Assembly: GCF_051380875.1 (NCBI RefSeq)
Contig: NZ_JBNYXW010000006.1
Coordinates: 1 to 64,000, forward strand
Direction of reading: 5' to 3'
Length of the DNA stretch: 64,000 nt
DNA from: Janthinobacterium sp051380875
GTDB lineage: Bacteria; Pseudomonadota; Gammaproteobacteria; Burkholderiales; Burkholderiaceae_D
Part shown: piece after piece, positions 9,101 through 16,134 of the stretch
Numbering within the stretch: the stretch's first letter is position 1
How the letters are laid out: each line of letters starts with the position of its first letter
Translations under genes and position numbers: made by a program
The notes under the pieces: model-generated
Seen by the model: the letters and a program-made list of their open reading frames with translations, nothing else
Told to the model about the DNA's origin: nothing
The model's database searches: none

Positions 9101-9292
9101 GCGGTCTTCGCCGTAGCTGACGAAGCACGCTTCGAGCGAAGGCTCGATGCGGGTGATCACGCCCTTGTAGATGTTCGATTTGCGCTGTTCGCGCCCGGCT
9201 GTCTCGATATCGATGTCGATCAGTTTTTGTCCGTCGACAATCGCTACGCGCAGTTCTTCTTGCTGCGTGGCATTAAACAACATGCGTTTCAT
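6155..9292 (-). CDS. rne: Ribonuclease E
   Basis: This is the essential endoribonuclease that starts mRNA decay and processes rRNA and tRNA, 1045 residues from the chosen start. The N-terminal half has the S1 RNA-binding region (about 37-120), the catalytic Asp residues D301 (SVDVNSARAT) and D344 (IVIDFIDM), and the zinc-link cysteines C402 and C405 (CPRCSGTGH). These sit almost exactly where E. coli has D303, D346, C404 and C407. The C-terminal half is low-complexity: Arg/Pro/Glu-rich RNA-binding stretches, then a long Ala/Val/Pro-rich tail, as in degradosome scaffolds. The start is ATG at 9292 with GGAG eight bases upstream. An upstream in-frame extension to 9445 is probably untranslated leader. 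rne is divergent from rluC. Confidence 0.97.
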   Translation of the reverse strand: MKRMLFNATQQEELRVAIVDGQKLIDIDIETAGREQRKSNIYKGVITRIEPSLEACFVSYGEDRHGFLPFKEVARTYFREGVDVRNASVKEALREGQEIMVQVEKEERGNKGAALTSFVSLAGRYLVLMPNNPRGGGVSRRVEGEERQELRETMDKLDLPAGMSVIARTAGIGRNVDELQWDLNYLMQLWRAIEGAGKSANGAFLIYQESSLVIRAIRDYFQPDIGEILIDTDEIYDQAHQFMSHVMPDMVHRVKRYSDDVPLFSRFQIEHQIETAYSRTVPLPSGGAIVIDHTEALVSVDVNSARATRGSDIETTAFNTNCEAAEEVARQLRLRDLGGLIVIDFIDMEVAKNQREVEQRLKDALHHDRARVQMGKISRFGLMELSRQRLRPSLSEGSHVTCPRCSGTGHIRDTESSALQVLRIIQEEAMKENSATIHVQVPVDVGAFLLNEKRGEVLKIENRHRIAVILIPNKHLETPHYKLERIKHDDPRLEDSQASYNLAEHAETDMAYSKRQKEETKPRQEAVVKSITPDQAPLVERKPVEAKAAPATAPAAPQGILAKIISFFTGAPAPVAPAPAPAAPAKPAGGADRNSRGPRGRGRKEREPGQGRPAQDDAAKEAEALEKAVRPPRPPRPPREPREAREPGDITAAAPRERGERPERAERQERTERPDRAERPPRQPREAREPRADKAVVAEVKADELALVGASASAINVVVPSADPDVDAAPTSLLKAPANAGPEGEESESDVDGEEPRRRRRRGGRNRNRRDRETGELIESANGENEGQDAPVISFTVAPAPEAVATTAAVVAVAAVEATFDAAPAVVIDVVEVAKVVEIAKVDNVVTEVAAAEVTPAPEVAATAEAIAPEAPAEAVVAAAQAVPAAAEPAPAAEYSFAEKAAPAVAPAPAAAEIIVAAVPVVAAAPVVEAAPLIEAIAVIEAAPATVPATAPVAEATPAVVEAAPVAAEAAPAPAPVTAPAAAPLDLNQVLGSAGLTLAATDPEKLRLAQEAAAKAVAPARKPRERKPLPPQSDEPLIQVNTQRP

Positions 9293-9972
9293 TTTTATAA
9301 CTCCGCGACCCGTAGGCCATCTCAAAGCCGCTCCCGGGGAAGCGGCGAAAGTACAGGGATATATGCGAGATCGGGAGTGCTGGCGGGGGGAATGCCTTAG
9401 CGTGCGGAGCAACAACGCGTACGTTGCGGCCGCAACAGGGCGCAAATGAGGTCGATCGTCATGCCGAGTGCACGGGACACCTGCAACTCATCTGTAGCAG
9501 CCCGAATATCGGGGGCAGAGAATGCAGGTGGTCAGCAAATTCAGAGCCAAATCGTAAGCCGGCTCATTACAGGGATCGCGATGGCGAGGCTTGGCCTCAG
9601 CCTATTCATCGACAACCCTCAATATTGTGGCCTCATACGGGGTTTGGCGAAAACGGCAAGCGTTATCAACTTCATCAACCCGCGAGCCCGACTCGATAAG
9701 TCGCGCTAACGGGTACTTATCCTTATAATCCAAAACACTCTCTTCAGCATCTCCACGCGTTATCCGATTACAACTACGGTGCAACCTTGATTCGCGCAGG
9801 GATGGTGCATATACATTTTTTTCCACCGAATTTGCAATTTGGCGAGGCCGGTGGAGACGCCCCTGTGTAAAATGTGCTTTTATTCTTACACTCGCAGCAG
9901 CCAGGGCCGCAGCAAAAACAATTATATATTCAAAATGAAGGACTTAGAGAGATTTCTGGGAAGACATAGTAA
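9293..9972. other. Divergent rne/rluC intergenic region
   Basis: This 680-base gap holds no gene I can support. It should contain the long rne leader and the promoters of rne (minus) and rluC (plus). A perfect TATAAT lies on the plus strand at 9724-9729 but has no good -35 partner at 16-18 bases. rne leaders in other proteobacteria are long and mediate autoregulation, which fits the size, but I could not identify the hairpins responsible. Confidence 0.5.
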
Positions 9973-10968
9973 ATGAAGAGTCAAAATGATGTTGTTCCCC
10001 CTTCAACACCCCCGGTTCAGCCGCAGGCCCAATTCGTAACGATCGCTGAAGAAGAAGCAGGCCAGCGTATCGACAATTACTTATTAAGAGTGTGCAAGGG
10101 AGTGCCTAAAAGTCACATCTACCGGATCTTGCGATCGGGAGAAGTGCGGGTTAATAAAGGCCGTATCGATCAGCTGTACCGTCTCGTCGCCGGCGACGTG
10201 GTGCGTATTCCACCCGTGCGCGTGGCCGAAAAGGCCGCCACGGGCGCGCCGGCCGCCGAATTCAAGATTATCTTTGAAGATGCGCAGCTGCTGGTCATCG
10301 ACAAGCCGGCCGGCGTGGCCGTGCATGGCGGCTCGGGCGTGTCCTTCGGCGTGATCGAGCAATTGCGTGCGTCGCGCCCCGATGCCAAGTTCCTGGAACT
10401 GGTGCACCGCCTGGACCGCGACACGTCCGGGCTGTTGTTGCTGGCAAAGAAACGCACCGCGCTGACCAACCTGCACGAGCAGATGCGCGACGGCCTCACC
10501 GACAAGCGCTACCTGGTGCTGGTGGCGGGCGACTGGAAAAATGCGCGCCAGCATATCAAGTTGCCCTTGCATAAATATACGACGGCCGAAGGCGAGCGCA
10601 GGGTGGCCGTGCAGGCCGATGGGCTGGCTTCGCACACGGTGTTTTCACTGTTGCATAAATATCACAACTTCGCCTTGCTGGAAGCGGAATTGAAGACCGG
10701 ACGCACGCACCAGATTCGCGTGCACCTGTCTTCGTCCGGTTTCGCCATCGCCGGCGACGATAAATATGGCGACTTTGCCCTCAACCGTGCCCTGTTGAAA
10801 GCCGACAGCACGCGCGGCGCCCTGAAACGCATGTTCCTGCACGCGCACCAGATCACGTTTACGCATCCGGAAACGGGCAAGACGATGACCTTGAATGCGC
10901 CGCTGGCTGCCGAATGCGAGCGTTTCTTGGTAAGCTTGGGCAAACCATTGGCCGTTGCCGCACGTTAA
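9973..10968 (+). CDS. rluC: 23S rRNA pseudouridine(955/2504/2580) synthase RluC
   Basis: This is a 331-residue RluA-family pseudouridine synthase. It has an N-terminal S4 RNA-binding domain (about 27-90, IDNYLLRVCKGVPKSHIYRILRSGEVRV) followed by the catalytic domain with HRLDRDTSG (145-153), where D148 is the expected catalytic aspartate, and a C-terminal KTGRTHQIRVHL motif. It modifies three uridines in 23S rRNA in E. coli. Being divergent from rne is a conserved arrangement and supports RluC over other RluA paralogues. GGGAAG eight bases before the ATG is the likely ribosome binding site. It heads a probable operon with the HAD, Rieske and S49 genes. Confidence 0.93.
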   Translation: MKSQNDVVPPSTPPVQPQAQFVTIAEEEAGQRIDNYLLRVCKGVPKSHIYRILRSGEVRVNKGRIDQLYRLVAGDVVRIPPVRVAEKAATGAPAAEFKIIFEDAQLLVIDKPAGVAVHGGSGVSFGVIEQLRASRPDAKFLELVHRLDRDTSGLLLLAKKRTALTNLHEQMRDGLTDKRYLVLVAGDWKNARQHIKLPLHKYTTAEGERRVAVQADGLASHTVFSLLHKYHNFALLEAELKTGRTHQIRVHLSSSGFAIAGDDKYGDFALNRALLKADSTRGALKRMFLHAHQITFTHPETGKTMTLNAPLAAECERFLVSLGKPLAVAAR

Positions 10969-11059
10969 ATATCCACCGCGTGCGCGCGACACTACTCATA
11001 AGGTAGTCAGTCGCCATCATTCATTCTCAAGGAGTCGGCGGCGTGTGTCGCCGGAAAGC

Positions 11060-11719
11060 ATGGCAAGAAAGCAATTTGATCTGATCGTCTTCGATTGGGA
11101 CGGCACCCTGATAGACAGTACCTCGACCATCGTCAAGTGCATCCAGGCTTCGGCCAAAGACCTGGGCTTGCCTGTTCCCACAGAGTTGCTGGCCTCGCAC
11201 GTGATCGGCCTGGGCTTGCAGGAAGCCATGCAGCTGGTGATGCCCGATGTCGAGCCGAAATACCATGCACGCATGGCCGAGCGCTACCGTTATCACTATC
11301 TGTCGCGCGACCATGAGCTGACCCTGTTTCCCGGCGTGCAGGAAATGCTGCAGGAATTGTCGCGGCAAGCCTATTTCCTGGCCGTCGCCACTGGCAAGAG
11401 CCGTGTCGGCCTGAACCGCTCGCTGAATGCCGTCAAGCTGCTGTCGCTGTTCGACGCTACACGTTGCGCCGACGAAACCTTTTCCAAGCCCCATCCCGCC
11501 ATGTTGCAGGAACTGACGCGCGAATTGGGGCAGGATATGCGCCGTACGGTGATGATAGGCGACACCAGCCATGATTTATTGATGGCAAGCAATGCGGGTG
11601 CTGCCGGTATTGCCGTGGAGTATGGAGCGCATCCGGTGGAGCAGTTGCAAGCTTGCAAGCCGCTCTATTCGGCCGCCACGGTGGCCGATCTGCATCAATG
11701 GCTGAGTGAGCACGCATGA
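11060..11719 (+). CDS. HAD-IA family phosphatase (phosphoglycolate phosphatase-like)
   Basis: This is a 219-residue haloacid dehalogenase-superfamily hydrolase. Motif I is VFDWDGTLIDS with nucleophile D12 and acid/base D14. Motif II is a Thr in VATGKSR, motif III is the Lys in FSKPHPAML, and motif IV is GDTSHDLLMA. The helical cap between motifs I and II places it in subfamily IA, near phosphoglycolate phosphatase and pyrophosphatase-like members. The true substrate is unknown. An excellent AAGGAG (11029-11034) sits ten bases before an in-frame GTG at 11045, so the protein may start there, five residues longer. The stop overlaps the next start (ATGA). Confidence 0.88.
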   Translation: MARKQFDLIVFDWDGTLIDSTSTIVKCIQASAKDLGLPVPTELLASHVIGLGLQEAMQLVMPDVEPKYHARMAERYRYHYLSRDHELTLFPGVQEMLQELSRQAYFLAVATGKSRVGLNRSLNAVKLLSLFDATRCADETFSKPHPAMLQELTRELGQDMRRTVMIGDTSHDLLMASNAGAAGIAVEYGAHPVEQLQACKPLYSAATVADLHQWLSEHA

Positions 11720-12093
11720 TGAGTGCAGTCGGGGAAGTATTGATCTGCGCCGCCGATGCCGTGGCCGAGGGGGGCAAGGGCGTGCGCTTTCCCGTCGCGG
11801 CCGGTGGCGATGTCACCACCGGCTTTGTTGTGCGCCATGGTGGCAAGCCTTACGCTTACCTGAACCGCTGCGCCCACGTGCCGATCGAACTGGACTGGGC
11901 CGAAGGCGAGTTTTTCGAATCCAGCGGCTTGTATCTGATGTGCTCGACGCATGGCGCCATCTATGTGCCCGATAGTGGTTATTGCGCCGGCGGCCCCTGC
12001 AAGGGTGGCCGCTTGCGGCCGATTCCCGTGGCCGAGCGCGATGGCCAGCTGTACTGGCAGCCCGATGATTATGTCAGGCCCGTGCCGGCCTGA
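11716..12093 (+). CDS. Rieske [2Fe-2S] domain protein
   Basis: This is a small single-domain Rieske ferredoxin-like protein of 125 residues. The cluster ligands are C52 and H54 (CAH) and C76 and H79 (CSTH), separated by the usual spacing. There is no signal peptide or membrane helix, so it is probably a cytosolic electron carrier or a redox subunit. Its start overlaps the HAD gene stop by four bases, implying translational coupling, and it precedes the S49 peptidase. This order after rluC recurs in betaproteobacteria, but I know of no demonstrated function for this member. Confidence 0.9.
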   Translation: MMSAVGEVLICAADAVAEGGKGVRFPVAAGGDVTTGFVVRHGGKPYAYLNRCAHVPIELDWAEGEFFESSGLYLMCSTHGAIYVPDSGYCAGGPCKGGRLRPIPVAERDGQLYWQPDDYVRPVPA

Positions 12094-12134
12094 TCCCCGG
12101 CACGGCCTTGTTGCAATTTAAAACAAAGTGAATT

Positions 12135-13136
12135 ATGAGCGATAACACGAATGACAAGCCAGACAGCAGCGCGCCAGCCGGTGGCAGCGGCGCCCCTGCC
12201 GGCCATTGGGAACGCGACGTGCTGGAAAAGCTGGTGTTTGCCACTTTGCAAGAACAGCGGGCGCACCGCCGCTGGAGTATCTTCTTCAAGGTTTTCAGCC
12301 TGCTGATCGTGCTGTTCGCCCTGTGGGTGTTTTATGACTACAACAGCGCCGACGACAGCGAAACCCTGGGCCGCCACACGGCCCTGATCGACATCAGCGG
12401 CGCCATCGAATCCGAAGGCAGCGGCTCGGCCGCCGTCGTCATCCCGGCGCTGGACAAGGCCTTTTCCGATAGCGGCTCGGTGGCCGTGGTGCTGCATATT
12501 AATAGTCCGGGCGGCAGTCCCGTGCAGGCAGGCATGATCGTCGACGAGATGCAGCGCCTGCGCAAGGGCTATCCGGACAAGCCTTTATATGTGGTGGTCG
12601 ACGAAATGTGCGCCTCGGGCGGTTATTACATCGCCGCCGCCGCCGACCGCATCTACGTCAACAAGGCCAGCGTGGTCGGTTCCATCGGCGTGCTGATGGA
12701 TGGCTTCGGCTTTACGGGCGTGATGGAAAAGGTGGGCGTCGAGCGGCGCTTGCTGACCGCAGGCGAGAACAAGGGTTTCATGGACCCGTTCAGCCCTTTG
12801 AGCGAAAAACACAAGGCGTATGCGCAAGGCATGCTCGATGAAATCCACCAGCAATTCATCGAAGTGGTGCGCGCGGGACGCGGCAAGCGCCTGAAGGAAA
12901 CGCCGGATACCTTCTCCGGCCTGTACTGGACGGGGGCGAAAGCCGTCGAAATGGGCCTGGCCGATGATTTCGGCACCGTTGACAGCGTCGCGCGCGATGT
13001 CGTCAAGGCGGAAGACATTGTCGACTATACCCAGCATGAAGGCTTGCCGGAGCGGGTGCTGAAGAAATTTGGCGCGGCGATGGGCGCTGGCGCCATGAAG
13101 ACGGCCGTGCAGCAGGCGCAGCCGACGTTGCGCTGA
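12135..13136 (+). CDS. S49 family serine peptidase (SppA/SohB-like)
   Basis: This is a 333-residue membrane-anchored protease. It has a cytosolic N-terminus, one transmembrane helix at about 49-67, then a single S49 domain. The nucleophile is expected at S161 in the motif MCASGGYYIAAAADRI, and K213 in AGENKGFMDPF is the likely Lys of the Ser-Lys dyad. The motif INSPGG (123-128) supplies the oxyanion region. At this size it is the half-length, single-domain form rather than E. coli SppA. Family members degrade signal peptides and other membrane-released peptides. It is the last gene of the rluC operon. Confidence 0.92.
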   Translation: MSDNTNDKPDSSAPAGGSGAPAGHWERDVLEKLVFATLQEQRAHRRWSIFFKVFSLLIVLFALWVFYDYNSADDSETLGRHTALIDISGAIESEGSGSAAVVIPALDKAFSDSGSVAVVLHINSPGGSPVQAGMIVDEMQRLRKGYPDKPLYVVVDEMCASGGYYIAAAADRIYVNKASVVGSIGVLMDGFGFTGVMEKVGVERRLLTAGENKGFMDPFSPLSEKHKAYAQGMLDEIHQQFIEVVRAGRGKRLKETPDTFSGLYWTGAKAVEMGLADDFGTVDSVARDVVKAEDIVDYTQHEGLPERVLKKFGAAMGAGAMKTAVQQAQPTLR

Positions 13137-13201
13137 AGCCATCTCTCTTAATTTCCCGGCAAGATGATCGAGAATGATTTTCAATAAGGTGGTAATTTGC
13201 C

Positions 13202-13229
13202 TTGAAAACCGACCTCCTTGGGCTATAGT
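13202..13229 (+). promoter_or_regulatory. Sigma70-type promoter of a candidate small RNA
   Basis: TTGAAA (13202-13207) and TATAGT (13224-13229) are separated by 16 bases, close to the sigma70 consensus TTGACA-N17-TATAAT. Transcription would begin near 13236. No protein gene follows on this strand before an intrinsic terminator about 170 bases on. Confidence 0.65.
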
Positions 13230-13235
13230 GAAGCG

Positions 13236-13407
13236 GTAGTTCTTTTCAAGGAGGGGCGATATATCAACTATGTTGTCAGTGTTAGCTTGATTGGTAAGTC
13301 TTGGAACTACTCGCCGCATCGCAGATGTGGTTTTGAGTGAATTTACATTCCTCACTAAAGTCCCGTTGGGGCTTGGGAACGGCGGCGCAATGCCGCCGTT
13401 TCCTTTT
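13236..13407 (+). ncRNA. Candidate small non-coding RNA, about 170 nt
   Basis: This free-standing unit has a strong promoter at its left end and an intrinsic terminator at its right end. The predicted RNA is rich in pairings that I could find by eye. A long-range stem joins GTAGTTC...CAAG (13236-13250) to CTTGGAACTAC (13300-13310). There is a small CAAC/GTTG hairpin inside it (about 13265-13275), a GAAT/ATTC hairpin near 13340-13351, an AAGTCCC/GGGGCTT hairpin (13358-13374), and then the terminator stem. A purine-rich AAGGAGGGG sits in the first loop. No ORF inside has a suitable start; the nearest, MLSVLA, is six codons. It does not match 6S, tmRNA, RNase P or SRP RNA features I know. Expression is inferred. 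Confidence 0.55.
13378..13407 (+). terminator. Intrinsic terminator of the candidate small RNA
   Basis: The nine-base arms AACGGCGGC (13378-13386) and GCCGCCGTT (13392-13400) have a five-base loop and are followed by TCCTTTT. It could also end any read-through from the S49 peptidase operon. Confidence 0.85.
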
Positions 13408-13546
13408 GTGCGCCGGTATCGATGGGCGTGCTATCGCCGGCCATACTGCTACGGTGACTGCGCTGGCTGCGATAGCGCTGGCGGACGAGTTGTCGGAAAA
13501 GGCCGGCATGCGAGGGCGGGGCGTGGGTGGCCGGGCGCGGGCGCCC

Positions 13547-13930
13547 TCAGGTGGTACAGTCGTTGCTATGCACAGGCGAGATCGGGGTGGCGGATTGCTC
13601 AGCCTGCGCCAGGACTTCCTTTGGGGTTTCCTGCTGGCCCTGTGCGGTGGCTGCGCTCGCTACCAGGTTATCGGCTTGCGCTTCCTCCTGGGCAAAGCCG
13701 CCCTGTTCCAGCCAGCACATGAAATGGCATTGCGCCTCGGCGTGCCAGCGCACTTGGCTGGCCGGGCTGGAAGCGTCATCGGCTGTGCTTTCCTCCTGCT
13801 CCAATGCAGCCAGGGGGCTGCGCCAGCGCGCCACGCCCAGTTTAACTTTATGCATCGCGCCCTGTTCGCTGGCGATACGGGTACGCATGTCGGCGATGCT
13901 GCCTTGTAAGGCAATGGTATCGTGCTTCAT
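13547..13930 (-). CDS. Hypothetical protein, 127 residues, downstream of an FNR-type box
   Basis: I do not recognise this protein. The start (ATG at 13930) is preceded by AAGGA at a six-base distance, a strong ribosome binding site. The sequence is soluble and acidic in its second half, Ala/Gln/Glu-rich, with two Trp residues and three Cys (two in AQCHFMCW). It has no signal peptide or membrane helix. It is the only gene on this strand between the S49 operon and rsuA. Its upstream region carries a perfect FNR/Anr-type palindrome at a promoter-compatible distance, so expression under low oxygen is the main clue to its role. Confidence 0.65.
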   Translation of the reverse strand: MKHDTIALQGSIADMRTRIASEQGAMHKVKLGVARWRSPLAALEQEESTADDASSPASQVRWHAEAQCHFMCWLEQGGFAQEEAQADNLVASAATAQGQQETPKEVLAQAEQSATPISPVHSNDCTT

Positions 13931-13974
13931 ACAATGTCCTTGTGAGTCGTTGCTAGGTTAATATTCCTAAAGCT

Positions 13975-13994
13975 CGTTAGGTGGATTCCTAACG
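13975..13994. repeat. Inverted repeat CGTTAGG/CCTAACG near the predicted transcript start
   Basis: The seven-base arms at 13975-13981 and 13988-13994 flank six bases. The repeat lies at or just downstream of the predicted start of the minus-strand hypothetical gene transcript. It could be a leader hairpin or the site of a second regulator. The half-sequence TTAGGAAT occurs twice here on the minus strand. Confidence 0.45.
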
Positions 13995-14028
13995 AAGTTT
14001 CAGTCTATCAATGCGATATTCCGAGCGC

Positions 14029-14042
14029 TTGATATATATCAA
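14029..14042. promoter_or_regulatory. Perfect FNR/Anr/Dnr-type binding site
   Basis: TTGATATATATCAA matches the FNR-family consensus TTGAT-N4-ATCAA at all ten defined positions. Its centre (14035.5) is about 41 bases upstream of a start near 13995 predicted from a TAGACT -10 element on the minus strand (14002-14007). That is the class II activator geometry. The other flanking gene, rsuA, starts 155 bases away, so the 127-residue hypothetical gene is the better target. Confidence 0.7.
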
Positions 14043-14120
14043 ATGAATTCGCCATTTCTCGCCAAATCTCACCAAATCTCACCTTGTCCATTGCCGGCTT
14101 CCTACCTGCGTGATGTTTTC

Positions 14121-14150
14121 GCAGTGCCAGCACCGTAGCGCTGGCACTGC
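14121..14150 (+). other. Perfect 11-bp hairpin in the rsuA leader
   Basis: Arms GCAGTGCCAGC (14121-14131) and GCTGGCACTGC (14140-14150) pair without mismatch around an eight-base loop. It lies 46 bases before the rsuA start and has no T-run on either side, so a simple terminator is unlikely. It may be a leader structure or a protein-binding site. Confidence 0.55.
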
Positions 14151-14196
14151 GCGCCGCCGCTTCACGCTGCCAGCTGCTTCTGGTAAAGTCACGCCC

Positions 14197-14907
14197 ATGA
14201 GTAAATTATCCCTAGACCGCATCCTGCAATCGCAGGGTTTTGGCACCCGCAAATATTGCCGTTCCCTTATCGATGATGGCGATGTCGTCATCGATGGCGT
14301 TACCCAGACCAATTACCGTACCATCGTCGAGACCGAAGCCCTGGTGTTGCATGTCTTCGAGGAGGAGTGGGTCTACCGCGCGCACCTGTACCTGGCGCTG
14401 AACAAGCCCGCCAACTTCGAATGCTCGCGCAAACCCAGCCATCACCCTGGCGTGCTGACCCTGCTGCCGGAACAATTTACCTGGCGCGAAGTCCAGCCCG
14501 TCGGCCGGCTCGACCACGATACGACCGGTATGCTGCTGATGTCCGACGATGGCCCGTTTATCCATGCACAATCGTCGCCGAAGCGGCATGTGCCGAAGAT
14601 TTACCAGGCCACCACGCAAGAGCCCGTGACCGATGATCTGGTGGCCCTGTTGCTCGCTGGCGTGCAATTGCATGACGAACCAGCCCCGCTGGCGGCACTC
14701 GTCTGCGTCAAGCGTGGCGAATTTCAGCTGGAAATCGTGCTCGAACAAGGCAAGTATCACCAGGTCAAGCGCATGCTGGCCGCCGCCGGCAACCATTGCA
14801 GCGCGCTGCACCGTTCCGCCATCGGCAGCCTGACCCTGGAGTCCTTGGGCATCGCCGAAGGCGAGTGGTGCTATCTCACTCCAGAACAACTGGCACTGCT
14901 GGCCTGA
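14197..14907 (+). CDS. rsuA: 16S rRNA pseudouridine(516) synthase RsuA
   Basis: This is a 236-residue RsuA/RluB/E/F-family pseudouridine synthase. It has an N-terminal S4-like RNA-binding domain (about 1-58, LDRILQSQGFGTRKYCRSLI) and a catalytic domain with PVGRLDHDTTG (101-111), where D106 is the expected catalytic aspartate. LALNKPANFEC and GKYHQVKRMLAAAGNHC are further family motifs. The substrate in E. coli is U516 of 16S rRNA. RluE or RluF cannot be fully excluded by eye. The longer open frame upstream crosses the leader hairpin, so ATG at 14197 was chosen. An intrinsic terminator follows directly. Confidence 0.87.
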   Translation: MSKLSLDRILQSQGFGTRKYCRSLIDDGDVVIDGVTQTNYRTIVETEALVLHVFEEEWVYRAHLYLALNKPANFECSRKPSHHPGVLTLLPEQFTWREVQPVGRLDHDTTGMLLMSDDGPFIHAQSSPKRHVPKIYQATTQEPVTDDLVALLLAGVQLHDEPAPLAALVCVKRGEFQLEIVLEQGKYHQVKRMLAAAGNHCSALHRSAIGSLTLESLGIAEGEWCYLTPEQLALLA

Positions 14908-14921
14908 ACCTCTCCCTGATC

Positions 14922-14949
14922 GCCAAAGCCGGGATTTCCCGGCTTTTTG
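14922..14949 (+). terminator. Intrinsic terminator of rsuA
   Basis: The arms AAAGCCGGG (14925-14933) and CCCGGCTTT (14938-14946) surround a four-base loop, and the descending arm runs into TTTTT. The flanking GCC/GGC pair lengthens the stem. Confidence 0.9.
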
Positions 14950-14996
14950 GCGTCTTTAGGCTCTCTATCGCCTGCACTTGACGAAGTTTCCCGCAC

Positions 14997-15995
14997 ATGA
15001 AATTAGCTACATTGAACGATGGCACGCGCGATGGCCAGCTGGCTGTCGTCTCGCGCGACCTGAAAACGGCCCATCTGGCCGACGGCATCGCCCCGACCCT
15101 GCAAAAAGCCCTCGATGACTGGAGTTTCATCGCGCCCCAGCTGGACTTGCTGTACCAGACCATCAACAGCGGACGCGGCCATCGCGCTTTCGATTTCGAT
15201 CCTGCCAACTGCATGGCGCCGCTGCCGCGCTCAAGCCTGCGCGTGGCTGGCGCATCGTATTTGCAGCAGATCGAGCGCGCCTGCAAGGCCGCCGGGGTCG
15301 AGGTGCCAGCCAATTTGCGCGAGGCGCCGCGCCTGTACCAGGGCGCCAGCGATGATTTCCTCGGTGCCCAGGATGACATGACGCTGGCGCATGAACAGTG
15401 GGGCATCGATTACGAGGCAGGCATTGCCGCCATCACGGACGATGTGGCCATGGGCGCCACGCCGGATCAGGCACACCTGAACATCAAGCTCCTGATGCTG
15501 GTCAACGACGTCACCTTGCGTAACCTGGCGCCCGACGAGCTGGCCAGCGGCTATGGCTTTCTGCAAGCCAAGCCGGCCATGGCCTGCTCTCCCGTGGCGA
15601 TGACGCCCGACGAACTGGGCGACGCCTGGCGCGGCGGCAAGGTGCATTACGCCTTGCGCTGCAGCCTGAACGGCAAATTGACGGGCCAGCCCCACGCGGG
15701 TGCCGACATGGCCTTCAATTATCCGCAACTGCTGGCCCATTTGTGCCAGACGCGCAACGCGCGCGCCGGCAGCGTGGTGAGCGCGGGCGGCGTCGCCAAC
15801 AAGGAAGTCAAGAAGGGGTTTTCCAGCATCGTTGAGCGGCGTAACCAGGAAATGATCGCCGATGGCGTCGCCAGCACGCCGTTTTTGCTGTTCGGCGACA
15901 TCGTGCGCATCGAGATGCTGGGCGATGATGGCAAGTCGCTGTTTGGCGCGATTGAACAAACAGTGAAACAGGCAGAGGTGAGGAAGTCCCGCTAA
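14997..15995 (+). CDS. Fumarylacetoacetate hydrolase family protein
   Basis: This is a 332-residue member of the FAH superfamily, whose enzymes cleave C-C bonds in 2,4-diketo or related acids using a bound divalent metal. An N-terminal FAA-like domain precedes the catalytic fold, which contains WGIDYEAGIAAITDDV (around residue 140), carrying acidic metal ligands. Conserved PHAGADMAFNYPQLLAHL and GSVVSAGGVANKE segments follow. Length and motifs resemble fumarylacetoacetase of tyrosine degradation, but no tyrosine-pathway genes are nearby, so the substrate is open. It stands alone between rsuA and the flagellar locus. Confidence 0.85.
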   Translation: MKLATLNDGTRDGQLAVVSRDLKTAHLADGIAPTLQKALDDWSFIAPQLDLLYQTINSGRGHRAFDFDPANCMAPLPRSSLRVAGASYLQQIERACKAAGVEVPANLREAPRLYQGASDDFLGAQDDMTLAHEQWGIDYEAGIAAITDDVAMGATPDQAHLNIKLLMLVNDVTLRNLAPDELASGYGFLQAKPAMACSPVAMTPDELGDAWRGGKVHYALRCSLNGKLTGQPHAGADMAFNYPQLLAHLCQTRNARAGSVVSAGGVANKEVKKGFSSIVERRNQEMIADGVASTPFLLFGDIVRIEMLGDDGKSLFGAIEQTVKQAEVRKSR

Positions 15996-16134
15996 GGTTT
16001 CCATGCAGCAAAGGAAGTACAGGGCAATTGCCCCCCTGTTCCGCCGATGGCAGCCCGGTGATTGAATCGATAATGTCCCATGCCCAGTCCGTAATGCGCC
16101 TAGTCAGGCCGCGGGACTTCACCGGAGTTGATTG

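Noticed and set aside
9724..9729. Perfect TATAAT on the plus strand in the rne-rluC gap
   Set aside because: No acceptable -35 hexamer at 16-18 bases, so it is not reported as a promoter.
9935..9976. Thirteen-codon ORF (MKDLERFLGRHSK) overlapping the rluC start
   Set aside because: A leader peptide coupled to rluC was considered, but there is no ribosome binding site before its ATG.
13291..13722. Plus-strand open frame crossing the candidate small RNA and its terminator
   Set aside because: It reads through a strong terminator, has no ribosome binding site and overlaps the better supported minus-strand gene.
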